In this document: piece after piece, positions 20,751 through 21,206 of the stretch
Layout of the letters: every line of letters starts with the position of its first letter
How positions within the stretch are numbered: the stretch's first letter is position 1
Origin: JACPFV01 sp035526825
GTDB lineage: Bacteria; Pseudomonadota; Gammaproteobacteria; Nevskiales; Nevskiaceae
NCBI GenBank assembly: GCA_035526825.1
Contig: DATLBT010000128.1
Span: forward strand, 1-21,206
Direction: 5' to 3'
DNA length: 21,206 nucleotides
The notes under the pieces: generated by a model
The model's input: only the letters and a program-made list of their open reading frames with translations
The model's database searches: none
What the model was told of the DNA's origin: nothing
Position numbers and translations under genes: made by a program

Positions 20751-21206
20751 ATGATGCGTTGGACTTTGCTTATAGCAGTGCTGGCCCTGCCCGCTTACGC
20801 GCAGGAACCTGCACCGGAAGCCCCGCCGGCGGATGAGGCTCCTGCCGAGCCGGCGCCTGCGGTGCAGGCTCCCAACACGATCGTTGTGTCGGAGCCCGCC
20901 GACCCCATCGCGCCACCCGACGACCGCGTCGCGCTCGACACCCTCGAGGTGACCGCGCAGCGCCGCGTGCAGCGCCTGGTCGACGTGCCAGTGGCGGTCA
21001 CCGCGATCACGCACGACCAGATCGAGGCACGCGGCATCTCGCGGCTCGACGACTTGAATTCGCTGGCGCCCGGCCTGCAGGTCAGCCGCAGCCCGGCCAA
21101 CACCACCATCTCGCAGATCACCATCCGCGGCTCCTCGCAGATCAACCCGGCGATCTACTGGGATCCCGCGGTCGGCGTTTACCTCGACGGCGTCTACGTC
21201 GGCAAG
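20751..21206 (+). CDS. TonB-dependent receptor, 5' end only
   Basis: 152 codons are visible before the window ends. ATG at 20751 (or 20754) follows a strong ggaggagagg site. A Sec signal peptide ends with AYAQ at about residue 18. A Pro/Ala/Glu-rich linker follows, then LDTLEVTAQRR and the plug domain (DVPVAVTAITHDQIEARGI, LNSLAPGLQV, ITIRGSS, VGVYLDGVYVGK). Such receptors import large or hydrophobic ligands across the outer membrane using the TonB system. The position 27 bases after hsaF suggests an uptake role for steroids, as reported for other proteobacterial degraders; the ligand cannot be read from the plug. Confidence 0.9.
   Translation, partial: MMRWTLLIAVLALPAYAQEPAPEAPPADEAPAEPAPAVQAPNTIVVSEPADPIAPPDDRVALDTLEVTAQRRVQRLVDVPVAVTAITHDQIEARGISRLDDLNSLAPGLQVSRSPANTTISQITIRGSSQINPAIYWDPAVGVYLDGVYVGK

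Noticed and set aside
1..21206. rRNA, tRNA, riboswitch and integrase/attachment sites
   Set aside because: I looked for them and saw no recognisable tRNA or rRNA sequence, known riboswitch core, or integrase gene.

Overview
The window is high-GC bacterial DNA, densely coding, with the look of an aerobic steroid-degrading gammaproteobacterium (Nevskiales/Steroidobacteraceae/Xanthomonadales-like). This placement is inferred from gene content, base composition and the REP-type repeats; no 16S or other marker gene is present. Almost every gene can be tied to the 9,10-seco pathway for 3-ketosteroids (cholesterol/testosterone/bile-acid type substrates) or is plausibly accessory to it.

Left part (1-5266): a truncated 3-ketosteroid delta1-dehydrogenase (kstD-like, minus) and an HsaA-like flavin monooxygenase (minus) face two adjacent Rieske oxygenases of the KshA 9-alpha-hydroxylase type (plus) and a small SCP2 sterol-carrier protein (plus). 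A bidirectional terminator at 5350-5374 closes this block.

Middle part (5374-9887): a two-gene minus-strand pair (TPR lipoprotein, DUF374 acyltransferase) and an unrecognised secreted coiled-coil protein. Then a true ketosteroid delta5-isomerase (Tyr14/Asp38/Asp100 all present) lies divergent from a TeiR-like LuxR-type regulator, which is followed directly by a SnoaL-like gene.

Minus-strand operon (10008-16846): seven genes, mostly overlapping or tightly spaced, read SDR -> DUF3604 lipoprotein -> parvulin-type PPIase -> HupE/UreJ-like membrane protein -> LolA-like periplasmic protein -> second SDR (catalytic Tyr replaced by Ser) -> SnoaL-like protein. The DUF3604/PPIase/HupE/LolA-like block is an envelope module with no obvious assigned role in steroid breakdown and is the best candidate for an undescribed system.

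Right part (16965-21206): a plus-strand meta-cleavage operon, hsaD-hsaE-hsaG-hsaF-like (hydrolase, hydratase, acylating aldehyde dehydrogenase, aldolase), runs into a TonB-dependent receptor cut by the window end. HsaB, HsaC and KshB are not in the window and must be elsewhere.

The most striking structural signal is REP-type palindromic repeats, of at least four sequence families. Three lie inside reading frames: one encodes most of the lipoprotein signal peptide of the DUF3604 protein, one encodes a cytoplasmic loop of the HupE-like protein, and a tandem pair encodes the N-terminal extension of the aldolase.
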